The notes under the pieces: generated by a model
The model's database searches: none
What the model was told of the DNA's origin: nothing
What the model saw: the letters and a program-made list of their open reading frames with translations, nothing else
Shown: one piece after another, positions 16,211 to 24,224 of the stretch
How positions within the stretch are numbered: position 1 is the first letter of the stretch
How the letters are laid out: the number at the start of each line of letters is the position of its first letter
Position numbers and translations under genes: made by a program
Assembly (NCBI GenBank): GCA_900752815.1
Contig: CAADWS010000112.1
Span: forward strand, 1-24,296
Length of the DNA: 24,296 nucleotides
From: Bacteroidaceae bacterium
Lineage (GTDB): Bacteria; Bacteroidota; Bacteroidia; Bacteroidales; Bacteroidaceae
Direction: 5' to 3'

Positions 16211-18010
16211 ATGCAAGACATCCGAAACATCGCCATCATTGCCCACGTCGACCACGGTAAAACCACCCTTGTGGACAAGATGCTCCTGGCAGGAAACCTT
16301 TTCCGCAGCAACCAACAGACGGGCGAGCTCATGCTCGACAACAACGACCTGGAACGCGAACGGGGCATCACCATTCTTTCGAAAAACGTATCCATCAACT
16401 ACAAGGGCACCAAAATCAACATCATCGACACTCCGGGACACTCCGACTTTGGCGGTGAGGTGGAGCGTGTGCTCAACATGGCCGACGGCTGCATCCTGCT
16501 CGTCGACGCCTTTGAAGGCCCCATGCCCCAGACCCGATTCGTGCTGCAGAAGGCACTCGAAATCGGACTGAAACCCATCGTGGTGGTCAACAAGGTGGAC
16601 AAACCGAACTGCCGGCCCGAGGAAGTATATGAAATGGTGTTCGACCTCATGTGCGAACTCAACGCAACAGAGGACCAGCTCGACTTCCCCGTCGTCTACG
16701 GCTCAGCCAAGAACAACTGGATGGGCGAGGACTACAACACGCCGACACAGGACATCACCTACCTGCTCGACAAAATCATTGAAGTCATCCCCGCGCCGCA
16801 AGTGCTCGAAGGCACTCCGCAGATGCTCATCACCTCGCTCGACTACTCCAACTACACGGGCCGCATCGCCGTGGGCCGCGTACACCGGGGCTCCATCCGC
16901 GAAGGCATGAACGTCACCATCGCCCACCGCGACGGAACCTCCGAAAAGACCAAAATCAAGGAAGTGCATACCTTCGAAGGCATGGGCCGGCAGAAGACCG
17001 ATGAAGTCAAGAGCGGCGACATCTGCGCCGTTGTGGGACTGGAAAAATTCGAAATCGGCGACACCATCTGCGATGCCGAAAATCCGGAACCTCTCCCCGC
17101 CATCGCCATTGACGAACCCACCATGTCGATGCTCTTCACCATCAACGACTCTCCCTTCTTCGGCAAGGAAGGAAAATACTGCACCTCGCGCCACATCAAC
17201 GACCGTCTGGAAAAGGAACTCGAAAAGGACCTCGCCCTGCGCGTCAGAAAAACCGAGGACTCCGACCGCTGGATTGTTTCGGGCCGCGGTGTGCTCCATC
17301 TCTCCGTGCTCATCGAAACCATGCGCCGCGAAGGCTACGAACTGCAGGTGGGACAGCCGCAGGTCATCTATAAGGAAATCGACGGGGAGCGCTGCGAACC
17401 GATTGAGGAACTGATGATTAACGTACCGGAAGAGTTCGCCTCGAAAATGATTGACATGGTGACCCGCCGCAAGGGCGAGATGACCTCCATGCAGAATCTG
17501 GGCGACCGCGTGGACATCGAGTTCAACATACCTTCGCGCGGCATCATCGGCCTGCGCACCAACGTGCTCACCGCCAGCCAGGGCGAAGCCATCATGGCCC
17601 ACCGCTTCAAGGAATACCAGCCCTACAAGGGCGAAATCATCCGCCGGCAGAACGGTTCGATGATTTCACTCGAAAACGGTACGGCCTTTGCCTACGCCAT
17701 CGACCACCTGCAGGACCGCGGCAAGTTCTTCATCAACCCGCAGGACGAAGTCTACGCCGGACAGGTGGTGGGCGAACACGTGCACGACAACGACCTCGTG
17801 GTCAACGTCACCAAAGCCAAGCAGCTCACCAACATGCGTGCTTCGGGCGCCGACGAAAAGGCCCGCATCATCCCGCCCATCGTCTTCTCGCTGGAGGAAG
17901 CCCTCGAATACATCAAGGAGGACGAATACCTCGAAGTGACGCCCAAGTCGATGCGCATGCGCAAAATCATCCTGGACCATCTGGCCCGCAAGCGCGCCGG
18001 ACGCGACTGA
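16211..18010 (+). CDS. typA: Ribosome-associated translational GTPase TypA/BipA
   Basis: This 599-aa protein is of normal length for BipA, a ribosome-binding GTPase that aids ribosome assembly and stress adaptation in the cytoplasm. The GTPase motifs are complete: P-loop AHVDHGKT at residues 11-18, switch II DTPGH at 73-77, NKVD at 127-130 and a GSAKNNW G5 block. Domain II follows (ITSLDYSNYTGRIAVGRV), then the two EF-G-like domains, with the BipA-specific C-terminal domain including SRGIIGLRTNVLTASQGEA and ending TPKSMRMRKIILD. The ATG start at 16211 matches the family N-terminus. It has its own promoter and is convergent with nrdG. Confidence 0.98.
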   Translation: MQDIRNIAIIAHVDHGKTTLVDKMLLAGNLFRSNQQTGELMLDNNDLERERGITILSKNVSINYKGTKINIIDTPGHSDFGGEVERVLNMADGCILLVDAFEGPMPQTRFVLQKALEIGLKPIVVVNKVDKPNCRPEEVYEMVFDLMCELNATEDQLDFPVVYGSAKNNWMGEDYNTPTQDITYLLDKIIEVIPAPQVLEGTPQMLITSLDYSNYTGRIAVGRVHRGSIREGMNVTIAHRDGTSEKTKIKEVHTFEGMGRQKTDEVKSGDICAVVGLEKFEIGDTICDAENPEPLPAIAIDEPTMSMLFTINDSPFFGKEGKYCTSRHINDRLEKELEKDLALRVRKTEDSDRWIVSGRGVLHLSVLIETMRREGYELQVGQPQVIYKEIDGERCEPIEELMINVPEEFASKMIDMVTRRKGEMTSMQNLGDRVDIEFNIPSRGIIGLRTNVLTASQGEAIMAHRFKEYQPYKGEIIRRQNGSMISLENGTAFAYAIDHLQDRGKFFINPQDEVYAGQVVGEHVHDNDLVVNVTKAKQLTNMRASGADEKARIIPPIVFSLEEALEYIKEDEYLEVTPKSMRMRKIILDHLARKRAGRD

Positions 18011-18060
18011 CATTCCGCCGCACCGCCGGCCACAGGGCCGCAGAAAGGCAACATCTTCAT

Positions 18061-18110
18061 AAAAAACAGGGCAGGGGCCGCACGGATTCAGCATCCGTAC
18101 GGCCCCTGCC
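18061..18110 (-). terminator. Terminator of the nrdD-nrdG transcript
   Basis: Arms 18070-18087 and 18093-18110 pair at 17 of 18 positions with a 5-nt loop. On the minus strand the stem is followed after a few bases by six U residues (complement of 18061-18066). The hairpin lies between convergent genes and may also stop typA transcripts, although no U-run follows on the plus strand. Confidence 0.85.
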
Positions 18111-18178
18111 GTCTGATACAAGCCCTCGCACCGCCCCGTGTCCGGCATTCCGGCATTAGGGCCATTGCAGAGCCAGCG

Positions 18179-18646
18179 TCAGTCGCGCCAGAAGCGCGAA
18201 GTAATGTCCTCCATTTTTCCTTCCGTCAGGCGATACAGACGCTGGTTGGTCGTACGCGAATTCAGCGGACCCAGTTCGCGCCGGTATGGCCCCAGTTTCA
18301 CATAATCGAAATCCGCCACAGACAACTGCTCAGGCAGCATCTGCCGCCCGCTGTACCAGCCCGTGCGGAGCGAAGTCCCGTAACGTTCCTTCACCTTGCG
18401 GAACAGCCGCGCCACTCCCTCGGGGTCGTTGTCTCCCCCCATCAGTCCGAGACAGGTAATCTCCCCCTCGAAATCGGCCAGCAGCGCCAGCAGACGCTCC
18501 TCCGTCAGTTCTTCCCCTATATCGCCCTGCAGATAGCTGCTGTGGCAGCCGGGACATCCGTTGGGACAGAGAGAAAGGTTGATGGCCAGCGTCACCTCGT
18601 CGGGAAACTCCTGAAAAACGATGTCGTAGTTATAATATTTAATCAA
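18179..18646 (-). CDS. nrdG: Anaerobic ribonucleotide reductase activating protein (radical SAM)
   Basis: The protein uses S-adenosylmethionine and a 4Fe-4S cluster to install the glycyl radical on NrdD. I place the start at TTG 18646 (155 aa), giving the family N-terminus IKYYNYDIVFQEFPDEVTLAINL; the frame is open upstream to another TTG at 18688, but those residues are not conserved in style and lie within a hairpin. The cluster motif is CPNGCPGC with Cys27, Cys31 and Cys34, followed by the SAM-site MGGDNDP. The C-terminal half carries YVKLGPY and is typical of the short Bacteroidota NrdG. It is the second gene of the nrdDG operon, 122 bp after nrdD. Confidence 0.93.
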   Translation of the reverse strand: MIKYYNYDIVFQEFPDEVTLAINLSLCPNGCPGCHSSYLQGDIGEELTEERLLALLADFEGEITCLGLMGGDNDPEGVARLFRKVKERYGTSLRTGWYSGRQMLPEQLSVADFDYVKLGPYRRELGPLNSRTTNQRLYRLTEGKMEDITSRFWRD

Positions 18647-18665
18647 GGTCGGTTCTTTTTTTATC

Positions 18666-18705
18666 AAGGGCGCTGTCCTCTTTGACAAGGCAGCGCCCTT
18701 TTTTT
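18666..18705. terminator. Hairpin between nrdD and nrdG
   Basis: AAGGGCGCTG (18666-18675) pairs perfectly with 18691-18700 (10 bp, 15-nt loop). On the plus strand seven T residues (18699-18705) overlap and follow the stem, so it would end plus-strand read-through. On the minus strand, the direction of nrdDG, there is no U-run after it, so there it would act as an intercistronic mRNA hairpin. Confidence 0.6.
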
Positions 18706-18768
18706 AACGAATCAAGGTTCTTTCCGTCCGGCAGCCCAACGGCCTTTCCGGCATCCGTCCGCGTTTAT

Positions 18769-20862
18769 TTATTCCGCCTTGGCGTAGAAGCGGCGGGCCG
18801 CCCCCTTCTGACGGTCGAGCGAGAAGGTCGACACACGCTTCAGATAGCCGATGACACGCGTCAGATAGTCCACATTCTGGCTGTGGCAGTGCGGACACTC
18901 CTTCAGATAGCGCTTGTCAATGTGCCCGCAGTCCTTGCAGAGCGTATTCGGAATGTTGAACGTAAAGTAATTGCATCCCTCCTTGGCGGCCACCCGGAGC
19001 AACTGGCGGTATTGCGGCTGGCTCAGATGCTCCTCCAGATTCATGTGGAGCGCCGAACCTCCGGTCAGATGCTCGATGTATTTCCGGCCGTGCAGGCGGA
19101 ACTTTTCGATGATGCCCGTATTCGGGTCCTCCACCACGTAGAAGTAGCTGTTATAGCAGTCACGCGGCACATAATATCCGTCCTTGCGGTCCCAGGCTGC
19201 ATGCTTCACACCCACATTCTCGGCCGGAATCATCTCGCAGTTGAAGAGCAGGTCCTTCGAACGGTACTTGCGGTTGTACGACTCGATGAGCCCGAGAATG
19301 TTGCTGACGAAGCGCGCATACTCCTCGTTGTCCGAGATGGTGATGCCCAGACTTTCTGCCGCTTCCACCATACCGTTGACGCCCACGGTGAGATACTGGC
19401 GCTTCAGATTGATGTAGCCGGCGTCGAAAAGCGGCAACATGCCTTTTTCCATCAGTCCCCGTAGATTCTCGTTGTAGGCCAGCTGCACCTTGTGCACCAG
19501 GTCGACAACGCTCTCCAGATAATCCACATACGAACGGCCTTCGCGCGTGGCCTGCTGCACGCACCGATTCAGATTGATGGTCAGTACCGACTTCGAACCC
19601 GTCGAAACGCCGCCGGCACCCAGGGTATAGCTGAAGCCGTTGTCCTGAATCTCATTGCGCAGACGGCAGCAGGAAGCCAGCGAATCGGCGTTGTCGCTCA
19701 TGTAAGTGAAGAAGGAATGTCCCTTGGCGTACATCTCGGCCGTCAGATCGGCATATTCCTGGTCCAGCACGTCACCGTCCTTCGAGAGCAAAGCCATGGT
19801 TTCCACCGGGAAGGTCAGCACGCTGCGCGTACGCTCCTGGTTGAACCAGTTCATGAAGCGCTTCTGCAACCAGTTGAGGGCATCCCAGTCCGGAGCCTCT
19901 CCGTCGGGGAAACGGAAATCGCCGAAAATGCTTTCAAAGTAATAACGGTCATAATAAGAGATGTTCCAGAAGACCGACTGGAAGTTGCGGGCGCCCGTAG
20001 GCTGGTTGATGGAATAGACAATCTGCTCGAAACAGTCGGTAATCACCTTGTCAATGGTTCGCTGACGGGTAGAAAGGTCCACCACCTCGCCGGCACGGCG
20101 ATAATAGTCGGCTCCGTATTCCTTCGAGAGGAAGTAGCTGAGATACATGAGAAACTCCGGTGTGGCACAAGCGCCGGAAAGCATCGACGACACCATGAAC
20201 ACCATGTTGACAAAGCCGCCGCAGAAGGACTTCAGATTGGTGGGAGGCGTGCTGTTGCCGCCCAGTGGCTTTGTGCCGCCCAGCAACCAGGGATACATGG
20301 TGATGGAGGCGCAATAGTTGGCCAGACTGGTTTCGTCGTTCTTGTAAATGTAATGGTTCTTGAGCAGATAGAGATAACGCTCGGCAGTTTCCTTACCATA
20401 CATCTCCTTGATTTTGTCGCAAAGCAGGCGGCGGTTCAGCCGGATGAAGCCCTGCTTGGGCAATTCGCCGATGAGCGTGGCAATATTCTTGTTCTCGACA
20501 TTGGCATTGGAGTCATATTTCGAGCCGGTAGCGGCATTGGCCGAGTTGCAGTAGTTGATGAGGAAACGCAACTTGTCGGCGGTTTCGCGGTCGTCCTCGT
20601 GCCGTTTCCGATAGAGCATAAAGGCTTTGGCGGCCTTGAAATAACGGCCTTCCATCAAGGCAACCTCCACCTGGTTCTGGATGTCCTCCACACTCATGTA
20701 ATTACAGAAGCGCAAGCGTCCCACTATCTCCTGCAACTGCTCTGCATTGATGGGCTCGCCCACCGAAGCGAAGGCCTTGAGAATGGCACTCTTGATTTTT
20801 TCCAACGAGAAATTCTCCTTAGAGCCGTCTCGCTTGGTAATCATAAAAGAATCGTAGCACAT
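18769..20862 (-). CDS. nrdD: Anaerobic (class III) ribonucleoside-triphosphate reductase
   Basis: This 697-aa oxygen-sensitive glycyl-radical enzyme makes deoxyribonucleotides without B12. An ATP-cone regulatory domain occupies about residues 7-95 (ITKRDGSKENFSLEKIKSAI). The catalytic barrel follows, with FCGGFVNMVFMVSSMLSGAC and ASCCRLRNE blocks. Near the C-terminus a zinc site has Cys642, Cys645, Cys656 and Cys659, followed by RVIGYL with the predicted radical Gly672. All key elements are present. The start may be Met1 (20862) or Met7 (20844), which directly precedes the ATP cone. It leads the nrdDG operon and is preceded by a leader of about 330 nt with a cobalamin riboswitch. Confidence 0.97.
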   Translation of the reverse strand: MCYDSFMITKRDGSKENFSLEKIKSAILKAFASVGEPINAEQLQEIVGRLRFCNYMSVEDIQNQVEVALMEGRYFKAAKAFMLYRKRHEDDRETADKLRFLINYCNSANAATGSKYDSNANVENKNIATLIGELPKQGFIRLNRRLLCDKIKEMYGKETAERYLYLLKNHYIYKNDETSLANYCASITMYPWLLGGTKPLGGNSTPPTNLKSFCGGFVNMVFMVSSMLSGACATPEFLMYLSYFLSKEYGADYYRRAGEVVDLSTRQRTIDKVITDCFEQIVYSINQPTGARNFQSVFWNISYYDRYYFESIFGDFRFPDGEAPDWDALNWLQKRFMNWFNQERTRSVLTFPVETMALLSKDGDVLDQEYADLTAEMYAKGHSFFTYMSDNADSLASCCRLRNEIQDNGFSYTLGAGGVSTGSKSVLTINLNRCVQQATREGRSYVDYLESVVDLVHKVQLAYNENLRGLMEKGMLPLFDAGYINLKRQYLTVGVNGMVEAAESLGITISDNEEYARFVSNILGLIESYNRKYRSKDLLFNCEMIPAENVGVKHAAWDRKDGYYVPRDCYNSYFYVVEDPNTGIIEKFRLHGRKYIEHLTGGSALHMNLEEHLSQPQYRQLLRVAAKEGCNYFTFNIPNTLCKDCGHIDKRYLKECPHCHSQNVDYLTRVIGYLKRVSTFSLDRQKGAARRFYAKAE

Positions 20863-20945
20863 ATCAGTGTTTTTAGAAATTTTTCATCCTGATTTCTCCG
20901 CAAGGTTTTCCTTTTTGGAAAACTTTTCGAAAATATCGGATTCAT
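20841..20945 (-). other. Possible 34-codon leader ORF overlapping the nrdD start
   Basis: An ATG at 20945 opens a 34-codon frame rich in Lys and Arg (MNPIFSKSFPKRKT...). Its TGA stop overlaps the ATG of nrdD Met7 as ATGA, a configuration seen in translational coupling. No ribosome-binding site is obvious and it may be chance. Confidence 0.2.
20905..20933. repeat. Two adjacent palindromes upstream of nrdD
   Basis: GTTTTCC (20905-20911) and GGAAAAC (20917-20923) form a 7-bp inverted repeat around TTTTT, and the palindrome TTTTCGAAAA follows at 20924-20933. They lie between the riboswitch and the nrdD start, inside the mRNA leader. Confidence 0.55.
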
Positions 20946-21014
20946 TTGTTTTACGTTTCTGAAATTTCGGAAAGTTCTGCCGCAGCACCGTCCTTGGTCC
21001 CGAGACACGGAGCT

Positions 21015-21195
21015 GATAGAAGAAAATCACGGCAGGTATTCTGACTTTTCCCATTTCCAAGCGCCTTCCCGCGAAAGAGCAACGCAGTGGCTTTCAAAGG
21101 CTTGGAAACAAAACAGGAATCACAGCAGCGGGCACTGTCGCCGATTCTCACGGCATTCCCTCTTGGCCGGACAATGAAGCCGGAACCGTTTTCCG
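21015..21195 (-). promoter_or_regulatory. Cobalamin (B12) riboswitch controlling nrdDG
   Basis: Read on the minus strand, the conserved elements of the cobalamin aptamer occur in order: GAGGGAATGCC (21162-21152), CCGTGAGAATCGG (21153-21141), GACAGTGCCCGCTGCTGTG (21139-21121), AAGCCACTG (21093-21085), GGGAAGGCGC (21070-21061) and the B12 box AGTCAGAATACCTGCC (21046-21031). GGAAAACGG near 21193-21185 can pair with CCGTGATTTTC near 21033-21023 to close P1. The element follows its promoter directly and lies about 150 nt before nrdD. No clear intrinsic terminator follows, so control may act on translation. Binding of B12 normally represses the downstream genes. Confidence 0.92.
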
Positions 21196-21199
21196 ACTG

Positions 21200-21231
21200 C
21201 AAAGATAAGGCAAGAAAACTGAAGCAGGAAA
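21200..21231 (-). promoter_or_regulatory. Promoter of the nrdDG riboswitch transcript
   Basis: On the minus strand TTTC (21231-21228), a 20-bp spacer and TATCTTTG (21207-21200) match the consensus with one mismatch in the -33 box. Transcription would start near 21193, just at the 5' edge of the aptamer. Confidence 0.7.
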
Positions 21232-21295
21232 AGAAAATCCATTTATTTATTTTGAAAATTCTTTTTCTGAAACAGACAAGAAAAACGGCAGAAAG

Positions 21296-21345
21296 TTTTC
21301 CACAAAACAAGGAAAGTTTTCCACAGACCGGGCTGTTTTTCCACA
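21296..21345 (+). repeat. Three phased TTTTCCACA direct repeats
   Basis: TTTTCCACA occurs at 21296-21304, 21317-21325 and 21337-21345, a spacing of 21 and 20 bp. Each copy fits the DnaA-box consensus TTWTNCACA. An AT-rich tract lies just upstream (about 21229-21275). The first two copies share a longer unit, AAAGTTTTCCACA. Confidence 0.8.
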
Positions 21346-21464
21346 GGCAGCAACTTTCGGCATCATTTGTCCGGACAGCAGAAACACCGTCCCCCCCTGA
21401 CCGGCTCTCCTGCCGGCCAGCCGCGACTTATCCCACCCCTCCCAAAGTAATTTTATGCCCAGCC

Positions 21465-21495
21465 CTTGTCCGTCCTTCTTTTTTTCATACATTTG
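21465..21495 (+). promoter_or_regulatory. Promoter of the GH89 gene
   Basis: CTTG (21465-21468), a 19-bp spacer and TACATTTG (21488-21495) match the Bacteroidota consensus with one mismatch in the -33 box. The predicted leader is about 140 nt. Confidence 0.65.
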
Positions 21496-21641
21496 CGATT
21501 GTTAACATCAGCGGGAAATCCCTATCTGTACATTTTCATCCGCCGTCTTTACTTTTTGCGGCGGTCCCGACGGCAGGAAACGACGGTCCGCCAGATTCTC
21601 CCCGCTCCATTGCTTGATTTTATTCATCAACAAAATATACT

Positions 21642-24149
21642 ATGAAAAAGAAAATTCTGATTGTACTTTCCATGGCCTCGGCCCTCACGCTCTCCGCTCA
21701 AATCAACTCAAAGGAGCGAAAAGCCGCTCTCGGCGTCATCGAACGTACTTACCCCGAAATGGCCACAAGGCTCAAAATCAAATCGACCGACAAGGCCGGC
21801 GACTGCGACGTGTTCCACCAGACGGCCGACGACCAGCGGCTGACCGTCACTGCCAGCAGTCCGGTGGCTGCCTGCCGCGGCGTCTACGACTTCATCCGCA
21901 ACAACGAATATGGCATTGCCAGCTGGACGGGAAGCCGCCTGCAGCTGCCCGAATCCTTCACGCAGAGCAAAACGCGCCGCATCGTCTCCCCTTTCGCCCA
22001 CCATTATTATTTTAATGTCGTAACCTACGGCTACACCATGCCCTACTGGGACTGGCAGCGCTGGGAACAGGAAATCGACTGGATGGCACTCCACGGCATC
22101 GACATGCCGCTGGCTCTCGTGGCCAACGAAGCCATCTCGGCGCGCGTCTGGAAGAAACTGGGACTTACCGATGCTGAAATCGCCGACTACTTCGTAGGAC
22201 CGGCCCATCTGCCCTGGATGCGCATGGGCAACATCAGCGGCATCGACGGACCGCTGCCCCAGGAATGGCACGAGGGACAAATCGAATTGCAGCACAAGAT
22301 ACTCCAGCGCATGCGCAGCCTCGGCATGAAGCCCATCTGCCCCGCCTTCGCCGGATTCGTGCCCAAGGCCATGAAACGTCTCTACCCCGACATCAAAATC
22401 ACCGAAACTTCCTGGGGTGGCGCTTTCCACAACTGGATGCTGTCGCCGCAGGAGGAACTGTTCCACACCATCGGAAAAATGTTCATCGAGGAATGGGAAA
22501 AAGAGTTCGGCAAGAACGAATACTACATCGCCGACAGCTTTAACGAAATGGACATCCCCTTCCCGCCGAAGGAGGACCCGACCCGCTACACCCTGCTGGC
22601 CTCCTACGGCGAAAAGGTATACAGCTCCATTCACGACGGCAACCCCGACGCGGTGTGGGTGATGCAGGGCTGGATGTTCGGCTACACCCGCCACATCTGG
22701 GACTACCGCACACTGGAAGCCCTCCTCAGCCGGGTGCCCGACGACAAGATGCTGCTGCTCGACCTGGCTGTCGACTACAACAAATGCTTCTGGCACAGCG
22801 AAGTGAACTGGGAATTCTACAAAGGGTTCTTCAACAAGCCCTGGGTCTACAGCGTCATTCCCAACATGGGCGGGAAAAGCGGCATGACAGGCATTCTTGA
22901 ATTCTATGCCAACGGCCATCTGGAAGCACTGGCTTCGCCCAACCGCGGACGGCTGGTGGCTCACGGCATGGCGCCCGAAGGCATCGAAAACAACGAGGTG
23001 ATTTATGAACTGGTGACCGACGCCGGATGGTCTTCGGAGAAGATTGACCTGCGCTCCTGGCTGAAAAGCTATTCACGCAGCCGCTACGGCACCTACAACC
23101 AGGGTATCGACGACTTCTGGAACGGCATGCTGCAGTCGGTCTACGGCTCCTTCACCGACCATCCGCGCTACAACTGGCAGTTCCGCCCGGGCATTATGCG
23201 CCGCGGTACCATCAATGCGTCGCCCGCCTTCTACAAGGGCATTGAAGACCTTACAAAGACAGCAGCGCAGATGAAAGGCAACCGCCTCTTCGAGTATGAC
23301 TTCCGCGAATGGGCCGTGGCCTACGCCGGCGGAAAGGCCGAATGGCTCACCCAGCAGATTGAAGACGCCTACCTCATGGAACAGACCGAACGGGCCGCAC
23401 AGCTGGAGCAGCAGTTTGTCGCACTGATGGAAGGCATGGACCGCGTGCTCTACCGCCACCCCGTGAGCGACCTGCAACGGTGGATTGACATGGCACGGAA
23501 ACACAGCCCCGAAAACAAGCAGCTGGCCGACTACTACGAAAAGAACGCCCGCCGCATCGTCACTATCTGGGGACCGCCCGTCAACGACTATTCCGCCCGC
23601 ATATGGTCCGGACTCATCCGCGACTACTATCTGCCGCGCTTCCAGTTTTATTTTGAGTCGAAACGGAGCGGCAAGCCCTTCGATTTCAGAAAGTGGGAAG
23701 GCAACTGGGTGGAAAACACCAAAGGACTGAGCCAGCCGAAGACCGGCGGCGACCCCTTCGACGAGGCCATCGCCCTTGTGCGCAAAGCCGCCGCTCTGGA
23801 ACAGGATGCCGCACAGCAGCAACACGTGCTGGGCAACTGGCAGGCCGCTCAGGGCGAAGCCGAAAGCGTCAGCGAATGGAGCGTACCGGCCAGCCGCGTA
23901 AAGGCGCTCAAAGGACTGCGCCTGCACCAGATGCGCCAGGGCGGACGTGTCAAGGTGGTGAGCGTCGAACTCATTGCCGACGGAAAGACCTATCAGCTCT
24001 GTGCGCCGGCCAAGGAAACGGCAAACACGCTCGCCATGCCCGTGCGGCTCCCCGCGGAATACTCGGCCAACAACGAGTGCAAAATCCGCCTCAAGATGCA
24101 GAACACGGGCAAGACCACAGCCGCAGGTACGCTGGAAGGTGTGGAATAG
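21642..24149 (+). CDS. GH89 alpha-N-acetylglucosaminidase, exported
   Basis: This 835-aa protein resembles human NAGLU and clostridial GH89 enzymes, which release terminal alpha-linked GlcNAc from heparan sulfate or mucin glycans. A signal peptide (residues 1-20, ending LSAQ) sends it to the periplasm or beyond; there is no lipobox. An N-terminal small domain (to about 110) precedes the catalytic barrel, beginning at RRIVSPFAHHYYFNVVTYGYTMPYWDW. The expected acid/base is Glu302 in ADSFNEMDIP, and the block GMAPEGIENNEVIYEL (residues 442-457) matches the region holding the nucleophile in NAGLU. A helical C-terminal domain follows. No SusC/SusD pair or other glycosidase is nearby, so it is not in a visible polysaccharide utilisation locus. 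Confidence 0.95.
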   Translation: MKKKILIVLSMASALTLSAQINSKERKAALGVIERTYPEMATRLKIKSTDKAGDCDVFHQTADDQRLTVTASSPVAACRGVYDFIRNNEYGIASWTGSRLQLPESFTQSKTRRIVSPFAHHYYFNVVTYGYTMPYWDWQRWEQEIDWMALHGIDMPLALVANEAISARVWKKLGLTDAEIADYFVGPAHLPWMRMGNISGIDGPLPQEWHEGQIELQHKILQRMRSLGMKPICPAFAGFVPKAMKRLYPDIKITETSWGGAFHNWMLSPQEELFHTIGKMFIEEWEKEFGKNEYYIADSFNEMDIPFPPKEDPTRYTLLASYGEKVYSSIHDGNPDAVWVMQGWMFGYTRHIWDYRTLEALLSRVPDDKMLLLDLAVDYNKCFWHSEVNWEFYKGFFNKPWVYSVIPNMGGKSGMTGILEFYANGHLEALASPNRGRLVAHGMAPEGIENNEVIYELVTDAGWSSEKIDLRSWLKSYSRSRYGTYNQGIDDFWNGMLQSVYGSFTDHPRYNWQFRPGIMRRGTINASPAFYKGIEDLTKTAAQMKGNRLFEYDFREWAVAYAGGKAEWLTQQIEDAYLMEQTERAAQLEQQFVALMEGMDRVLYRHPVSDLQRWIDMARKHSPENKQLADYYEKNARRIVTIWGPPVNDYSARIWSGLIRDYYLPRFQFYFESKRSGKPFDFRKWEGNWVENTKGLSQPKTGGDPFDEAIALVRKAAALEQDAAQQQHVLGNWQAAQGEAESVSEWSVPASRVKALKGLRLHQMRQGGRVKVVSVELIADGKTYQLCAPAKETANTLAMPVRLPAEYSANNECKIRLKMQNTGKTTAAGTLEGVE

Positions 24150-24192
24150 CCCCCACAGAAAAGTTCAAAGCATTAAAGATAGTGAATCCGGA

Positions 24193-24224
24193 TTTGGATT
24201 CCGCAAAAAAATTGCTTATATTTG
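24193..24224 (+). promoter_or_regulatory. Promoter pointing out of the window
   Basis: TTTG (24193-24196), a 20-bp spacer and TATATTTG (24217-24224) are a perfect consensus match. The -33 box lies in the loop of a small inverted repeat, GAATCC/GGATTC (24184-24201). Downstream to the window end there is only a six-codon ATG frame (24276-24296), so the gene it serves is outside. Confidence 0.8.

Larger units (their letters stand above)
20863..21641. other. Long divergent regulatory region between nrdD and the GH89 gene
   Basis: This 779-bp stretch has no credible protein gene of normal size. From left to right it holds the nrdD leader with palindromes (20863-20945), the cobalamin riboswitch and its promoter (21015-21231), an AT-rich tract (about 21229-21275), three phased TTTTCCACA boxes (21296-21345), and the GH89 promoter (21465-21495) with a leader of about 140 nt. 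Confidence 0.75.

Noticed and set aside
19492..20892. A 466-codon plus-strand frame antisense to nrdD
   Set aside because: It lies inside an unmistakable nrdD gene and resembles no protein family.
21296..21345. Repeats considered as a CRISPR array
   Set aside because: Only three 9-bp matches with 11-12 bp between them; repeats and spacers are far too short and no cas gene is near. The 2838-2940 array also has no spacers.
20951..21617. ORFs of 119 codons (minus) and 176 codons (plus) in the nrdD/GH89 intergenic region
   Set aside because: They cover the cobalamin riboswitch and the TTTTCCACA repeats; sequence constraint there is explained by RNA structure and repeats.
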